Shown here: positions 1-8,756 of the stretch, piece after piece
How positions within the stretch are numbered: the first letter of the stretch is position 1
Layout: every line of letters starts with the position of its first letter
NCBI GenBank assembly: GCA_964252015.1
Contig: CAXULW010000002.1
Coordinates: 1-64,000, forward strand
Source of the DNA: CAXSBR01 sp964252015
Lineage (GTDB): Bacteria > Actinomycetota > Actinomycetes > Mycobacteriales > Jatrophihabitantaceae
Direction: 5' to 3'
DNA: 64,000 nt
The notes under the pieces: generated by a model
Database searches by the model: none
The model's input: the letters and a program-made list of their open reading frames with translations, nothing else
Told to the model about the DNA's origin: nothing
Position numbers and translations under genes: made by a program

Positions 1-51
1 CCGGCATCAACCAAGCCTACTAAACTACGTCTAAATTATTGACTCACGACA

Positions 52-918
52 CTAGATCGTCATGTGCAGGAATGGTGAGGAGTACTCCGGATCGTCCGTC
101 AACGCTGCCTCGGCGGCGTGCGGATCGGCTCGGCCGGCTTCGGCCGCGATGGTCATGCCCAGGAGCCGGACGTCGCCCGCCGTGGCCAACCCGGTGATCT
201 CCTCGTGGGACAAAACCCACGAGACCGCGGCCCGGATGCGCGCGGCATCGTGGTACGGCTCGTACCAGGTCGAGTAGTTCTCGTCGCTACCTTCTGGCCA
301 GTTGCGGCGCGACACCGTCTTGATCGTCATGAGCCCCGCGTCCTGGCCGCGCACCTCCTCGACCAGGCTCTCGTAGCCCGACCGGTAGACCGGGTCACGC
401 CACAGCACCGGGTTTAGCGGCGTGAGCACGGTGGCGAACGGATGGCGCCGCAGCCCCTCGAGATGGGTGGTGGCCGCCTCGGTGCCGTGTCCGGTGATGC
501 CGACCGCGCCGACCAGTCCCTCTTCCTGCGCTCGTACGGCCGCCTCCAACGCCCCGTCCGGGCCGGTCACCCGGTCGAGCTCGGCCAGATCGCCGACGGC
601 GTGCAGTTGCAGGAGGTCGACCCGGTCGGTTTGCAGCCTTTCCAACGACGCGTTGATCGAGGCCCAGGCACCGTCGGCGCTCCGCTCCCCGGTCTTGGTG
701 GCCAGGAAGATGTCGGACCGGATGCGCGGCATCCAAGGCCCCAGGCGCAGTTCGGCGTCACCGTAGCTGGCCGCGACGTCGAAGTGATTGATGCCGGCAG
801 CGAGCGCCTCGGCGATCGAGGCATCGGCCGTGTCCTGATCGACGGACCCCAGGGCGGCCGCTCCGTATATGAGCACGGAGCTGGAGTGCCCGAGCCGTCC
901 GAGCCTGCGGTATTCCAT
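52..918 (-). CDS. Aldo/keto reductase
   Basis: A 288-aa cytosolic NAD(P)H-dependent oxidoreductase of the aldo/keto reductase superfamily, predicted to reduce aldehydes or ketones to alcohols. It begins with the usual MEYRRLGRLGHSSS-type strand. The four catalytic residues of the family are in place: Asp47 (NHFDVA), Tyr52 (ASYGDAE), Lys75 (ATKTGER) and His106 (LLQLHAVG). The length fits single-domain members, which are about 280-330 aa. It is followed downstream only by the window edge, and upstream lies a separate toxin-antitoxin pair, so it appears monocistronic. The physiological substrate cannot be inferred from sequence. Confidence 0.9.
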   Translation of the reverse strand: MEYRRLGRLGHSSSVLIYGAAALGSVDQDTADASIAEALAAGINHFDVAASYGDAELRLGPWMPRIRSDIFLATKTGERSADGAWASINASLERLQTDRVDLLQLHAVGDLAELDRVTGPDGALEAAVRAQEEGLVGAVGITGHGTEAATTHLEGLRRHPFATVLTPLNPVLWRDPVYRSGYESLVEEVRGQDAGLMTIKTVSRRNWPEGSDENYSTWYEPYHDAARIRAAVSWVLSHEEITGLATAGDVRLLGMTIAAEAGRADPHAAEAALTDDPEYSSPFLHMTI

Positions 919-1028
919 GTCAGACCTCCGTCTGTTTCGCGGAACTGGAGCCCGGCGGTCGAGCCGGCGTGCCGGATCAGCCAGGTCCGGGCGACCGGCG
1001 TGCTCGCAACGCCCTACCAGGACCGAGG

Positions 1029-1289
1029 TTATCGGTCGTAGACGTCCCGGCGATGCCCGACGGCGACGACGACTACGAGGAGGATCTCGTCGTCGAGCGA
1101 GTAGATGACGCGGTAGTCACCCACCCGAACACGGAAACCCGGCCGGCCTTGAAGAGCGCGAGCGGCCGGTGGACGAGGGTCCTGCGCCAACATCGCAATG
1201 GCGCCCTGCAGACGACGACGTACCGGTGGATCAAGCTTGCCCAGGGCGCGGACGGCCGCGGGTCGCAACTCGATCCGGTAAACGCTCAC
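1029..1289 (-). CDS. RelE/ParE-family toxin
   Basis: An 86-aa protein with the RelE/StbE pattern: YRIELRPAAVRAL at the N-terminus, a helix with KLDPPVRRRL, then GRPGFRVRVGDYRVIYSLDDE and a short hydrophobic C-terminal strand followed by GHRRDVY. Family members are usually ribosome-dependent mRNA endonucleases of type II toxin-antitoxin modules. The start is GTG at 1289, which overlaps the antitoxin stop codon as GTGA, so toxin translation is probably coupled to antitoxin translation. The basic residues and C-terminal aromatic of RelE are present, but toxicity is inferred only. Confidence 0.88.
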   Translation of the reverse strand: MSVYRIELRPAAVRALGKLDPPVRRRLQGAIAMLAQDPRPPAARALQGRPGFRVRVGDYRVIYSLDDEILLVVVVAVGHRRDVYDR

Positions 1290-1534
1290 GTCCAGCCGAG
1301 ATCGGCCTTGACCTGCTCCCAGGGAATGTTCGGGCCTTCTTCATCCATCGCCGCGTCAAACGCCGCGACGTCGTCGGCATCCTCCAGTGCCTCGATCAGC
1401 TTTCCGTACTGTTCGGGACTTACGAGTACGGCCGCCGGTCGCCCGTACCGCTCAAGGAAAACCGCCTCCGTGCGAGCAAGTTCGACCGCGTCGGTTAGAT
1501 TCTCCCGCGCCGCGCTGATGTTCATCGTCGCCAT
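1286..1534 (-). CDS. Phd/YefM-family antitoxin
   Basis: About 82 aa. The N-terminus (MNISAARENLTDAVELARTE) is the typical Phd/YefM DNA-binding segment, followed by VFLERYGRPAAVLVSPEQY and an acidic C-terminal tail that would wrap the toxin. The partner RelE-type toxin overlaps by 4 bp. The open frame extends to 1573, but the family N-terminus and a promoter-like sequence just upstream (1541-1570) favour ATG 1534, giving an almost leaderless transcript; ATG 1525 is a close alternative. Antitoxins of this family usually repress their own promoter. Confidence 0.85.
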   Translation of the reverse strand: MATMNISAARENLTDAVELARTEAVFLERYGRPAAVLVSPEQYGKLIEALEDADDVAAFDAAMDEEGPNIPWEQVKADLGWT

Positions 1535-1540
1535 CTCGCC

Positions 1541-1570
1541 ATCGTACGATTCGGCATAACGCTTGTACAA
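1541..1570 (-). promoter_or_regulatory. Candidate promoter of the toxin-antitoxin pair
   Basis: Reading the minus strand, TTGTAC (1570-1565) and TACGAT (1546-1541) are separated by 18 bp and resemble -35 and -10 boxes of a housekeeping sigma factor. The -10 box ends 6 bp before the ATG at 1534, so transcription would begin at or next to the start codon. No Shine-Dalgarno sequence is visible there, which fits leaderless initiation, a common mode in actinomycetes. Confidence 0.4.
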
Positions 1571-1739
1571 CACGGAGCTGAGCTAGCACGGCCGAATCCC
1601 TTGACTGCGCGGTGCTCACCGCTGACGTGAGGCTCAGTCACGCGTGCGGAATCAGGTGTCCGGTCACGGTCGTGCCCAGCTAGCGCGAGCTCCCCGCAAC
1701 CGCCACGGGCTGGAACGCACCCTGGTCGCGGTTCCGCAC

Positions 1740-3320
1740 TCAGGCGAAGGGATCGGCCAGGTACAGCAGCGCATTACGGTCTTCCGGGGGACCACTGCGT
1801 GGGTGTGCCTCGAGTGGATCCCGCCGCCACTGCCAGTCGTTGGCGGCCAGCTCGCGCGACAAGCCCGCGATCGCGTCCACCCGGTCGGCATCTCCTGACC
1901 ACGGCGCGTCTCCGGTGTGGTCGAGCATCGTCGTCGCCACCATCAACGAGCCACCCTGGCGGATCAGTTCGACGATCCGACCCTGCTGCGGCCAGTCGAT
2001 GAGTGAGGGGGAGGTGACCTCCCACCAGCTCGGATGCGCGACGACGGTGGTCTTGTGCGAGTGGCCGTTCAACCACAGCACGACGCTGGGATGGCGGTCC
2101 AGGCCGGCCTCGAACTCGGCGGCCAGGACCCGGCCGCCGGACCCGTAGTCGTTCACGAAATGCCGCAGCGGGTGGTGGCTGGCCAGCACGACGTAGCGCC
2201 GTTCGGAATCGGCCGCGCTCAACTCGTCCTGCAGCCACTGCCACTGTTCCAGGTCGAGCGAGCCCTCCCAACCGCCGTACTCGTTGACCGAATCCATGAC
2301 CAGGAAGGTCACCGGGCCGTGGTCGTAGCGGTAGAACGCAGCACCGCTCCCCCGCGCGGCCGCCGGAAAGCCGTGACCATGCGGGCGCGCACCGGCGCGG
2401 AAGTGGGCGGCGACGAACTCGGCCCGGGTGATCGCGCGCCGGGCGGGATCGCGGGTGACCCGGCGATGGCCGGCTTCCCGCAGCCGGGCCAGGGCGACCG
2501 GGTCGCATCCGGCCAGACCGACGAGCAGGCCGAGCACCTCGTCGCTGGACCAGTGGCCGGGAACCTGCACCGGCTTGCGGTATCCGGTCACGAACCGGCC
2601 GAGGATGCCCGGCGCGGCCAGCGTGCCCTGCAGCAGTTGATCGTGGTTGCCGTGCACCGCCAGCCACGGCGCGCGCAGCCCCGCCGCGAGGAACGGTTGC
2701 CGGGAGGAGTCGAGCAGACCGGGCACGGTGGGGAAGCCGAACTTGGTCCGCGGCAGGTCCGGCCACACGCTCTGCGGATGCCAGAAACGTTCGTCGAAGT
2801 CCACGTCGTCGCACACGCCCTCGTACCGGTCCGGATCGCCCGAGTCGGGTCGCACCTCGCCGCCGTCGAGCAGGTTCACGTACCAGCCGAGCTCGTTGCT
2901 CTGCGCGTTGTCGGTGAGATCGCCGGTGATGATGGCCAGGTCGAGGGCGGCGCCGCCGACCGGTCCGGCGGCCACGCCGTTCACCGCCCGCACCATCGCG
3001 TCGACCACGTGTGCAGTCAGTCCTTCCTGGGCCCGGTACGTGCCGACTTCGTCGAGATGTTCGACCAGGGGTGAATCGGGGTCGGCGAAGCGGTCGAGGA
3101 ACTCGACCCGCCCGGGCGATTGGGAATCGCAGATGTGCAGGTCCGACAGGTGGGCCACCGACAGCAGCACGTCGGCGTCGTCCCCGAGTGCAGGCGTGAC
3201 CCCGTCGCCCCCGATAGCGCCCCCGCGAACGACGTGGGGCTCGCCCGGCCCGAAGCGCAACGTCCGGTAACCACCGGGGTTGGGATCGCCACCGCCCAGC
3301 CGGCGCAGGTGCGTGCTCAT
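1740..3320 (-). CDS. Calcineurin-like metallophosphoesterase (PPA1498-type)
   Basis: A 526-aa protein with the metallophosphoesterase motifs spread over a long chain: SDLHICD (Asp60, His62), TGDLTDN, VHGNHDQ, ASHHPLRHF and LNGHSHKT. The long inserts between motifs match the actinobacterial family modelled as TIGR03767 better than short phosphodiesterases. It should hydrolyse a phosphomono- or diester using two metal ions. It is the last gene of an operon, 15 bp after the ATPase of an ABC importer. This suggests it processes a phosphorylated compound linked to that transporter. No signal peptide is obvious with this start; some relatives carry a Tat signal. The substrate is unknown. Confidence 0.85.
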   Translation of the reverse strand: MSTHLRRLGGGDPNPGGYRTLRFGPGEPHVVRGGAIGGDGVTPALGDDADVLLSVAHLSDLHICDSQSPGRVEFLDRFADPDSPLVEHLDEVGTYRAQEGLTAHVVDAMVRAVNGVAAGPVGGAALDLAIITGDLTDNAQSNELGWYVNLLDGGEVRPDSGDPDRYEGVCDDVDFDERFWHPQSVWPDLPRTKFGFPTVPGLLDSSRQPFLAAGLRAPWLAVHGNHDQLLQGTLAAPGILGRFVTGYRKPVQVPGHWSSDEVLGLLVGLAGCDPVALARLREAGHRRVTRDPARRAITRAEFVAAHFRAGARPHGHGFPAAARGSGAAFYRYDHGPVTFLVMDSVNEYGGWEGSLDLEQWQWLQDELSAADSERRYVVLASHHPLRHFVNDYGSGGRVLAAEFEAGLDRHPSVVLWLNGHSHKTTVVAHPSWWEVTSPSLIDWPQQGRIVELIRQGGSLMVATTMLDHTGDAPWSGDADRVDAIAGLSRELAANDWQWRRDPLEAHPRSGPPEDRNALLYLADPFA

Positions 3321-3335
3321 CGGGCGAACGCGAAG

Positions 3336-4523
3336 CTATTGCCCGGCCAGCGTCGCTTGTTCGTCGAGCTGTTCCCTGGCCAGCGCGGCCAGTTCGTCCT
3401 CGGCCGCCAGCAGTACCGGGCGGTCGAGCAGGCTGAACGACACCCGCGTACCGGGCGTGAAGTCGCCGCCGCGGTGGGACTGCACGTCGGCCAACAAGGT
3501 GACGCCGTCGGTCCGCAGGAGCTGCAGCCGCACCGACGAACCCCGGAACGTCGACACGGTCACCACCGAGTCACCCTGGTCGTCGCGGCTGACCACCACC
3601 GCCTCAGGGCGGACGAGCGCCTGCACCGAGCTGCCCACCCGCCGGGCCTCGCCGTCGGCGGGCAACACCTGCCGGCCGATGCGGACCTTGCCGTCGGCCT
3701 CGACGATGCCTCCCAGATGGTTCATCGACCCGATGAACTCGGCCACGAACGCCGTGGTCGGGCGATCGTACAACTCGGCCGGAGCCGCGCACTGCTCGAG
3801 CTTGCCCAGGCGCATGACCCCCACCCGGTCGGCGACGGAGAACGCCTCCTCCTGGTCGTGGGTGACGAACACCGTGGTGACGCCGAGCTCGAGCTGGATC
3901 CGGCGGATCTCCTCGCGCAGCTGTTCCCGCACCTTCGCGTCCAGGGCCGACAGGGGCTCGTCGAGCAGCAGCACCCGGGGTGAGATGGCCAGCGCCCGGG
4001 CCAGGGCGACGCGCTGCTGCTGGCCGCCGGACATCTCGTGCGGGTACTTGTCGGCGTGGGCGCTGAGCCCGACCAGCTCGAGCAGTTCGCGGGCGCGGGC
4101 CTTGCGCTGGGCCGAGGACTGCTTGCGCAACCGGAGCCCGAAGCCGACGTTGTCGAGCGCCTTCATCGTCGGGAACAGGCTGTAGGACTGGAACACCATG
4201 CCCATGTCGCGCTTGTTCACGGGCACCCGCGAGACGTCCTGGCCGCCGACCAGGACCGAGCCGGTGGTCGGTTGGTCGAAGCCGGCCAGCATGCGCAACG
4301 CGGTCGTCTTGCCGCACCCGGACGGCCCCAGCAACGCGAGCATCTCACCGGGCTCGATGCGCAGGTTCAGCCCGTCGAGGGCATGCATCGCGCCGTAGAC
4401 GCGGTGCACGTCGCGGTACTCGACCTCGGTGCCCTCGATCTTGCTGATCCCGTCGGTCACCGGAATCGATCCACGGGTGTCGGCCGGTGGGTCTGACGGT
4501 GAGGTCTTCGCGGCGGTGGTCAT
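3336..4523 (-). CDS. ABC importer ATPase (PotA/FbpC/PhnT-like)
   Basis: A 395-aa nucleotide-binding subunit of an importer. Visible motifs are Walker A GPSGCGKTT, Q-loop QSYSLFP, signature MSGGQQQR, Walker B LLLDEPLSALD and the H-loop VTHDQEEA. A C-terminal TOBE-like region (roughly residue 260 onward, SSVQALVRPEAV) is typical of the spermidine/iron/2-aminoethylphosphonate class. It starts 3 bp after the stop of the upstream permease and is followed 15 bp later by the metallophosphoesterase. It would power uptake with the two permeases and the binding lipoprotein of the same operon. The solute is not determinable from the sequence. Confidence 0.92.
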   Translation of the reverse strand: MTTAAKTSPSDPPADTRGSIPVTDGISKIEGTEVEYRDVHRVYGAMHALDGLNLRIEPGEMLALLGPSGCGKTTALRMLAGFDQPTTGSVLVGGQDVSRVPVNKRDMGMVFQSYSLFPTMKALDNVGFGLRLRKQSSAQRKARARELLELVGLSAHADKYPHEMSGGQQQRVALARALAISPRVLLLDEPLSALDAKVREQLREEIRRIQLELGVTTVFVTHDQEEAFSVADRVGVMRLGKLEQCAAPAELYDRPTTAFVAEFIGSMNHLGGIVEADGKVRIGRQVLPADGEARRVGSSVQALVRPEAVVVSRDDQGDSVVTVSTFRGSSVRLQLLRTDGVTLLADVQSHRGGDFTPGTRVSFSLLDRPVLLAAEDELAALAREQLDEQATLAGQ

Positions 4524-4526
4524 GGA

Positions 4527-5468
4527 TCAGCCCTTCGCTTGCGAGGTTCGGCGGCCGTTGACCGCACCGATGATCAGCAGCAGGGCCTCGACGATGAACA
4601 GGCTCAGCACGGACGTGGCCGCCTGCACCTGGCCCGACGTCGTCGGCAGGTTCTCCAGCCACACCGGGAACGGGTGGAACAGCAGGATGCTGGCGATGGT
4701 GTACTCGCCCATCACCAGCGCGAAGCACAGGAAGGTGGCGTTGACGATGGCTGTGCTCAGGCACGGGATCAATACCCGGAACAAGGTGGTGAACCAGCCG
4801 GCACCGAGATTGCGTGACGCCTCGACCAGGGTGCGCGAATCGATCGAGCGGATGCCGGCGTCGAGGGCACGGAACACGAACGGCAGCGACAACATCATGT
4901 ACAGGAACACCAGGATCAACGGCACGTTCTCGGACAGCAGGTGGTTGTTGACGAACGCGATGCTCCACCCGTGGAAGTTCGACTTCATCCAGCCCAGCGA
5001 GTCCGACACCCCGACCACGAGCACGACCGGCGGGAATACCAGCGGCAACAGGGTGAGGATCTCGACCACCGCGCGCACCTTCGGGTAGCGCAGGTGGATG
5101 AGCAGCATCGTCGGCAACATGACCGCGAGCGTCAGCGCGATGGTCAGCACGGCCAGGATGATGGAGATCTTGAACGACGACGAGAAGGTCTGCTGGCCGG
5201 TGGCGGCCTTGGCGAAGATCGATGTGTAGGCGTCCAGGGTGAACGGACCGCCGATGCGTTTGTGCGTCGTCGTATTGGTCTTGTGGTTCTGGATGGTGAA
5301 CAGGAACGCGATCAGCAGTGGGCCGATGAAGTAGACCGCCGCGATGGCCAGGATGAGCCAGCGCCCCCACGGCCTGGACCGGGCCCTGCGTCCGCGGGTG
5401 GTCGGCGGCACGGCCAGCGTCTGGGCCACGGCCAGTGTGGGCGCGCCGCCGATCGCCGGGGCACTCAT
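4527..5468 (-). CDS. ABC importer permease (second subunit)
   Basis: A 313-aa inner-membrane protein with about six transmembrane segments after a short Ala/Pro/Arg-rich cytoplasmic leader. The motif EASRNLGAGWFTTLFRVLIP fits the EAA loop that docks onto the ATPase. The open frame continues upstream, but ATG 5468 overlaps the stop of the preceding permease as ATGA, so this is taken as the start. It belongs to the binding-protein-dependent family with CysW/PotC/PhnV-like members. It pairs with the neighbouring permease to form a heteromeric channel. Confidence 0.9.
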   Translation of the reverse strand: MSAPAIGGAPTLAVAQTLAVPPTTRGRRARSRPWGRWLILAIAAVYFIGPLLIAFLFTIQNHKTNTTTHKRIGGPFTLDAYTSIFAKAATGQQTFSSSFKISIILAVLTIALTLAVMLPTMLLIHLRYPKVRAVVEILTLLPLVFPPVVLVVGVSDSLGWMKSNFHGWSIAFVNNHLLSENVPLILVFLYMMLSLPFVFRALDAGIRSIDSRTLVEASRNLGAGWFTTLFRVLIPCLSTAIVNATFLCFALVMGEYTIASILLFHPFPVWLENLPTTSGQVQAATSVLSLFIVEALLLIIGAVNGRRTSQAKG

Positions 5469-6406
5469 CCGAGCCACCGCGACGTGCGGCGTTGCAGCAA
5501 CTGGTAGACGAGCGTGAGCGGGATGACGAGGATGACCATGTCGAGGGCCATGGCCGCCCCCAGATTCTCCTGCCCGGACAAGACATTGCCCGACAGCACG
5601 TTGGCGATCTGCAACGGGATGAGCGGGAACGAGCCGCCGACCAGGGCGTAGGCGGTGGCGTAAGCCGAGAAGGCCGAGCAGAACAGCAGCAGGACTGACC
5701 CCAGGAAGTTGGGCAGCAACACCGGCCCGGCGACGTAGCGCCAGTACTGCCACCGGCTGGCGCCGAGGTTCTCAGCTGCCTCGCCCCACTGCGGTTTCAG
5801 ACCTTCCAGCGCCGGCGACATGACCAGCACCATCAACGGGATGAGGAAGTACAGGTACACCAACTCGATGCCGGCGGTGGACGTGAGCTGGAAGCCGAGG
5901 TCGTCCTGCAAGGAGAGGTTCAGATGATCCTGCAGCGTGGTGGTCAGCAACCCGGCGCTACTGAGGGTGGCGATGAAGATGAACGCCAGCGGAATGCCGC
6001 CGAAGTTGGCCGTCACCGCCGCCCCGGCGATCACGATCTGACGCAGGAACTGGCTGCTGCTGTTGACCACTGCGTACGCCAGCAGGATGCCGAAGACCGA
6101 CGCCACGATGGCGGTGATCAATGAGACCTCGACGCTGTTGGCCAGTGACGTGCGGTAGATGCCCTGGAGCGAATTGGTGACGTTGTTGAACGTGTAGTCC
6201 GTGGTGTGCACGAACTGCTGGGTCTTCGGATCCCGCACGTTGGTCCGCTGCCGGAACGCGGTGTACAGGAACACGACGATGGGCAGGACGAAGAACGCGC
6301 CGAGCAATAGGAAGAACGGCACCAGTCCGAGCCAGCTGAAGCTCAGCCGGCGGCGGGGCCGGGAGGTGCCGGCCCCGCCGTCGTACTGCGCCGCGGACTC
6401 GCTCAC
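5465..6406 (-). CDS. ABC importer permease (first subunit)
   Basis: A 313-aa membrane protein with a short charged N-terminus, a first membrane helix (LVPFFLLLGAFFVLPIVVFLY), a periplasmic loop and five further helices. The sequence EAAENLGASRWQYWRYVAGPVLLP is a clear EAA loop. The start is GTG 6406, 46 bp after the binding-protein gene, and the stop overlaps the second permease by 4 bp. With the adjacent ATPase and lipoprotein it makes an iron/polyamine/2-aminoethylphosphonate-type importer. Confidence 0.9.
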   Translation of the reverse strand: MSESAAQYDGGAGTSRPRRRLSFSWLGLVPFFLLLGAFFVLPIVVFLYTAFRQRTNVRDPKTQQFVHTTDYTFNNVTNSLQGIYRTSLANSVEVSLITAIVASVFGILLAYAVVNSSSQFLRQIVIAGAAVTANFGGIPLAFIFIATLSSAGLLTTTLQDHLNLSLQDDLGFQLTSTAGIELVYLYFLIPLMVLVMSPALEGLKPQWGEAAENLGASRWQYWRYVAGPVLLPNFLGSVLLLFCSAFSAYATAYALVGGSFPLIPLQIANVLSGNVLSGQENLGAAMALDMVILVIPLTLVYQLLQRRTSRWLG

Positions 6407-6452
6407 CGGTGCGTCCGGATGTGCGCCACGGTTGCCTTGGCCGACTCGTGCC

Positions 6453-7679
6453 TCAGCCGACGGCCTTGGCCCAGTTCTGGGTCACCGTGTTCTTGGCCTT
6501 GGTGATCTGATCCTGCGTCGGGAGGAACGGCTTGGGGTCGTTCACCTTTGGCAGCAGGGCATCCGCGGCCTTGTCGGCGGTACCGGCGTTCTGCATGGCC
6601 ACCAGGGTGATCGGGCGGGCGTAGCCCTGCAACCACCCGTTCTGGCCGGCCACGCTGTACAGGTACTCCTCCCACAGCCGCGCGGCCGCCGGGTGCGCGG
6701 CGTTCACGCTGATGGCCTGGGCGTAGTAGGCCGAGACCAGGCCGTCCGACGGGACGGTCGTGGTCCAGGTGATGCCGGACTTCTTCAGGGTCGCGGCGTT
6801 GCCGACGTTTAGGTAGTCCCAGTCGAGCACGATCGGCGTGACACCGGACTGCACGGTGGCCGGGGTGACCTTGGTCTTGTTGAAGATTCCGGCCTTGTTC
6901 AGCTTGCCGAAGAAGTCGATGCCGGGCTGGATGTTCGTCGCCGAACCGCCGTTGGCCAGGGCCGCCGCCCACACCGCTTCGAACGCGGCGTTGGCACTGG
7001 TCGGGTCACCGTTGAGCGCGACCTTGTTCTTGTAGGCCGGGTTGTCCAGCTCCTTGATCGTCTTCGGGCAGGTGCCACCGACCTTGGCCGCGTCGCAGCC
7101 GATCGAGATGTAGCCGCCGTAGTCGCTGTACCACAGGCCGCCCGGGTCCTTCTGGCCGTCCGGGATGTCGGCCCACGTGGCTACCTTGTACGGGGCGAAC
7201 AAACCGTCCTGGGCGCCGCTGACCGCGTAGGAGTTGCCGACGTCGACCACGTCCGGCGCGCTGGCCTGACCCTTGGTCGTCTTGATCGCGTTGATCTCGT
7301 CGCCGCTGGCGCCGTTCGGGTTCTCGCTGTTGATCTTGATGCCGTACTTCGCGGCGAAGGCGTCGATGATGGCTCCGTAACCGGCCCAGGTACGCGGGAC
7401 GGCGATGATGTTGAGCGTGCCCTCCTTCTTGGCCGCCGCGGCCAGCGCGTCGAGCCCGCCCATGTCCGCAGCCGACTGCGCCTGTGCGGCGGACTTGGTG
7501 CCGGTACTGGCGGACGACGCCGTCGTCGCGCTGGCGGTCGCGCTCGCGCTGCCGCCGGCGCTCGAGCTGCCCCCGTCTGACGACTTCTTGCTGCTACTGC
7601 ACGCGCCCAAGCCGCCGACGACCATGAGCATCGCGACCGTGGCCACCGCCCCGCGGCGACCGAACCGAACTACTCCCAC
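6453..7679 (-). CDS. Extracellular solute-binding lipoprotein of ABC importer
   Basis: A 408-aa type 2 periplasmic-binding-fold lipoprotein. GTG 7679 is chosen because AGGAG lies 6 bp upstream and it gives a standard signal peptide (RFGRRGAVATVAMLMVVGG) ending in the lipobox LGAC; an upstream in-frame start would add an implausible leader. A Ser/Ala/Thr-rich tether follows the cysteine. The mature part includes LNIIAVPRTWAGYG and VVDVGNSYAV, typical of the PotD/iron/2-aminoethylphosphonate-binding class. It is the first gene of the five-gene operon, so it delivers the solute to the two permeases. Confidence 0.9.
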   Translation of the reverse strand: MGVVRFGRRGAVATVAMLMVVGGLGACSSSKKSSDGGSSSAGGSASATASATTASSASTGTKSAAQAQSAADMGGLDALAAAAKKEGTLNIIAVPRTWAGYGAIIDAFAAKYGIKINSENPNGASGDEINAIKTTKGQASAPDVVDVGNSYAVSGAQDGLFAPYKVATWADIPDGQKDPGGLWYSDYGGYISIGCDAAKVGGTCPKTIKELDNPAYKNKVALNGDPTSANAAFEAVWAAALANGGSATNIQPGIDFFGKLNKAGIFNKTKVTPATVQSGVTPIVLDWDYLNVGNAATLKKSGITWTTTVPSDGLVSAYYAQAISVNAAHPAAARLWEEYLYSVAGQNGWLQGYARPITLVAMQNAGTADKAADALLPKVNDPKPFLPTQDQITKAKNTVTQNWAKAVG

Positions 7680-7958
7680 GTGTGTCTCCTGTTCCGAAAC
7701 ATGCAGACCACCGCTGCGCAGGTGCGGGCGGCGTGAAGGGACGGCCTGACAACACGCCGCTGCGTGCTCAGGCCGCCGTGCATACCGTGACCCACGTCGA
7801 TTCCCTGAATGCGTACACCGGTTGAACATCAGGTAACGAGCCGCCGATCTTTCGCGGTTGGCCGAGGATCCGAGTCCCGTCAGCTGATGCGCTTCGGCGG
7901 GTGGATGGCACGCTACACGGGCGGTGCCACGTTCAGAAGGACCAACACAACGCGCCGC
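7680..7958. other. Intergenic region upstream of the importer operon
   Basis: A 279-bp gap between the VIT1-like gene and the importer operon, both on the minus strand. It must carry the operon promoter. I see no reliable -10/-35 pair, operator palindrome or strong terminator hairpin in it. Confidence 0.4.
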
Positions 7959-8684
7959 TCAGGAGAGTGCGGCACCAACCAACTGGCCGATCCCGTAGGT
8001 CACCGCAAGCCCGACCGCTCCCCCGATGACGATCCGGGCCACGGCCGGGCCACGCTGGGCTCCGCCGATGCGAGCCCCCACGGCGCCGGCCGCGGCCAGG
8101 GCGAGCAGCACCGCGACGCAGGTGACCGGGACCCGCCAGTGCGGCGCCGGCAGCAGGATCGCGATCAGGGGTAGCAGGGCACCGAGGATGAACGCGGCCG
8201 CGGACGCCGCCGCGGCGTGCACCGGGCTGGCCAGGTCGTCGGGATCCAGGTTCAGCTCGGCGTCGAGATGGGCCGCCAGTGCGTCGTGCTCGGTCAGCTC
8301 GACCGCCACCCGCTGGGCGGTCTCGGCGGTGAGCCCCTTCGACCGGTAGATGGCGGCCAGCTCGGCCAGCTCCTCGTCCGGGAAGTCGCGCAGTTCGCTG
8401 ACCTCGAGGGCCAGCAGTGCCTGCTCGCTGTCGCGTTGGCTCGATACCGAGACGTACTCGCCCAACGACATGGAGACGGCCCCGGCCACGAGCCCGGCGA
8501 TGCCGGCCGTGGCGATCGCGGTGCGGGCACCGGTGGCGCCCGCGACGCCGACGACGATCCCGGCGACGGAGACGATGCCGTCATTGGCGCCGAGGACCGC
8601 CGCCCGCAGCCAGTTCAAGCGCCCGCTGAGCCCGGGCGTATGCGGCTCGTCGGCCGGTAGCACGGTGGCGTCGGCGCTGGTCAT
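7959..8684 (-). CDS. VIT1/CCC1-family iron or manganese transporter
   Basis: A 241-aa membrane protein of the vacuolar iron transporter (VIT1/CCC1) family. Membrane segments are visible at the N-terminus (LRAAVLGANDGIVSVAGIVVGVAG) and in the C-terminal half, and the cytoplasmic metal-binding region between them has repeated Glu residues (YVSVSSQRDSEQALLALE, ELRDFPDEELAELAAIYRSKG). These are hallmark features of the family, which moves Fe2+ or Mn2+ out of the cytosol. It stands alone next to the importer operon and shows no regulatory site I can identify. Confidence 0.88.
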   Translation of the reverse strand: MTSADATVLPADEPHTPGLSGRLNWLRAAVLGANDGIVSVAGIVVGVAGATGARTAIATAGIAGLVAGAVSMSLGEYVSVSSQRDSEQALLALEVSELRDFPDEELAELAAIYRSKGLTAETAQRVAVELTEHDALAAHLDAELNLDPDDLASPVHAAAASAAAFILGALLPLIAILLPAPHWRVPVTCVAVLLALAAAGAVGARIGGAQRGPAVARIVIGGAVGLAVTYGIGQLVGAALS

Positions 8685-8756
8685 GCCGTCGATTGAAACG
8701 TACCCGGACGCGCGCCACCAGCAAGGTGAGGCTGGCCTGGGTCACCGTTGCCCGGT

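Noticed and set aside
2034..3074. Long plus-strand frame opposite the metallophosphoesterase
   Set aside because: The minus-strand product has all metallophosphoesterase motifs in order; the plus frame is Arg/Gly/Val-rich with no motif, a usual shadow in high-GC DNA.
5469..5753. N-terminal extension of the second ABC permease
   Set aside because: This part overlaps the first permease and is Arg/Pro-rich noise; the ATGA overlap at 5465-5468 gives the natural start.
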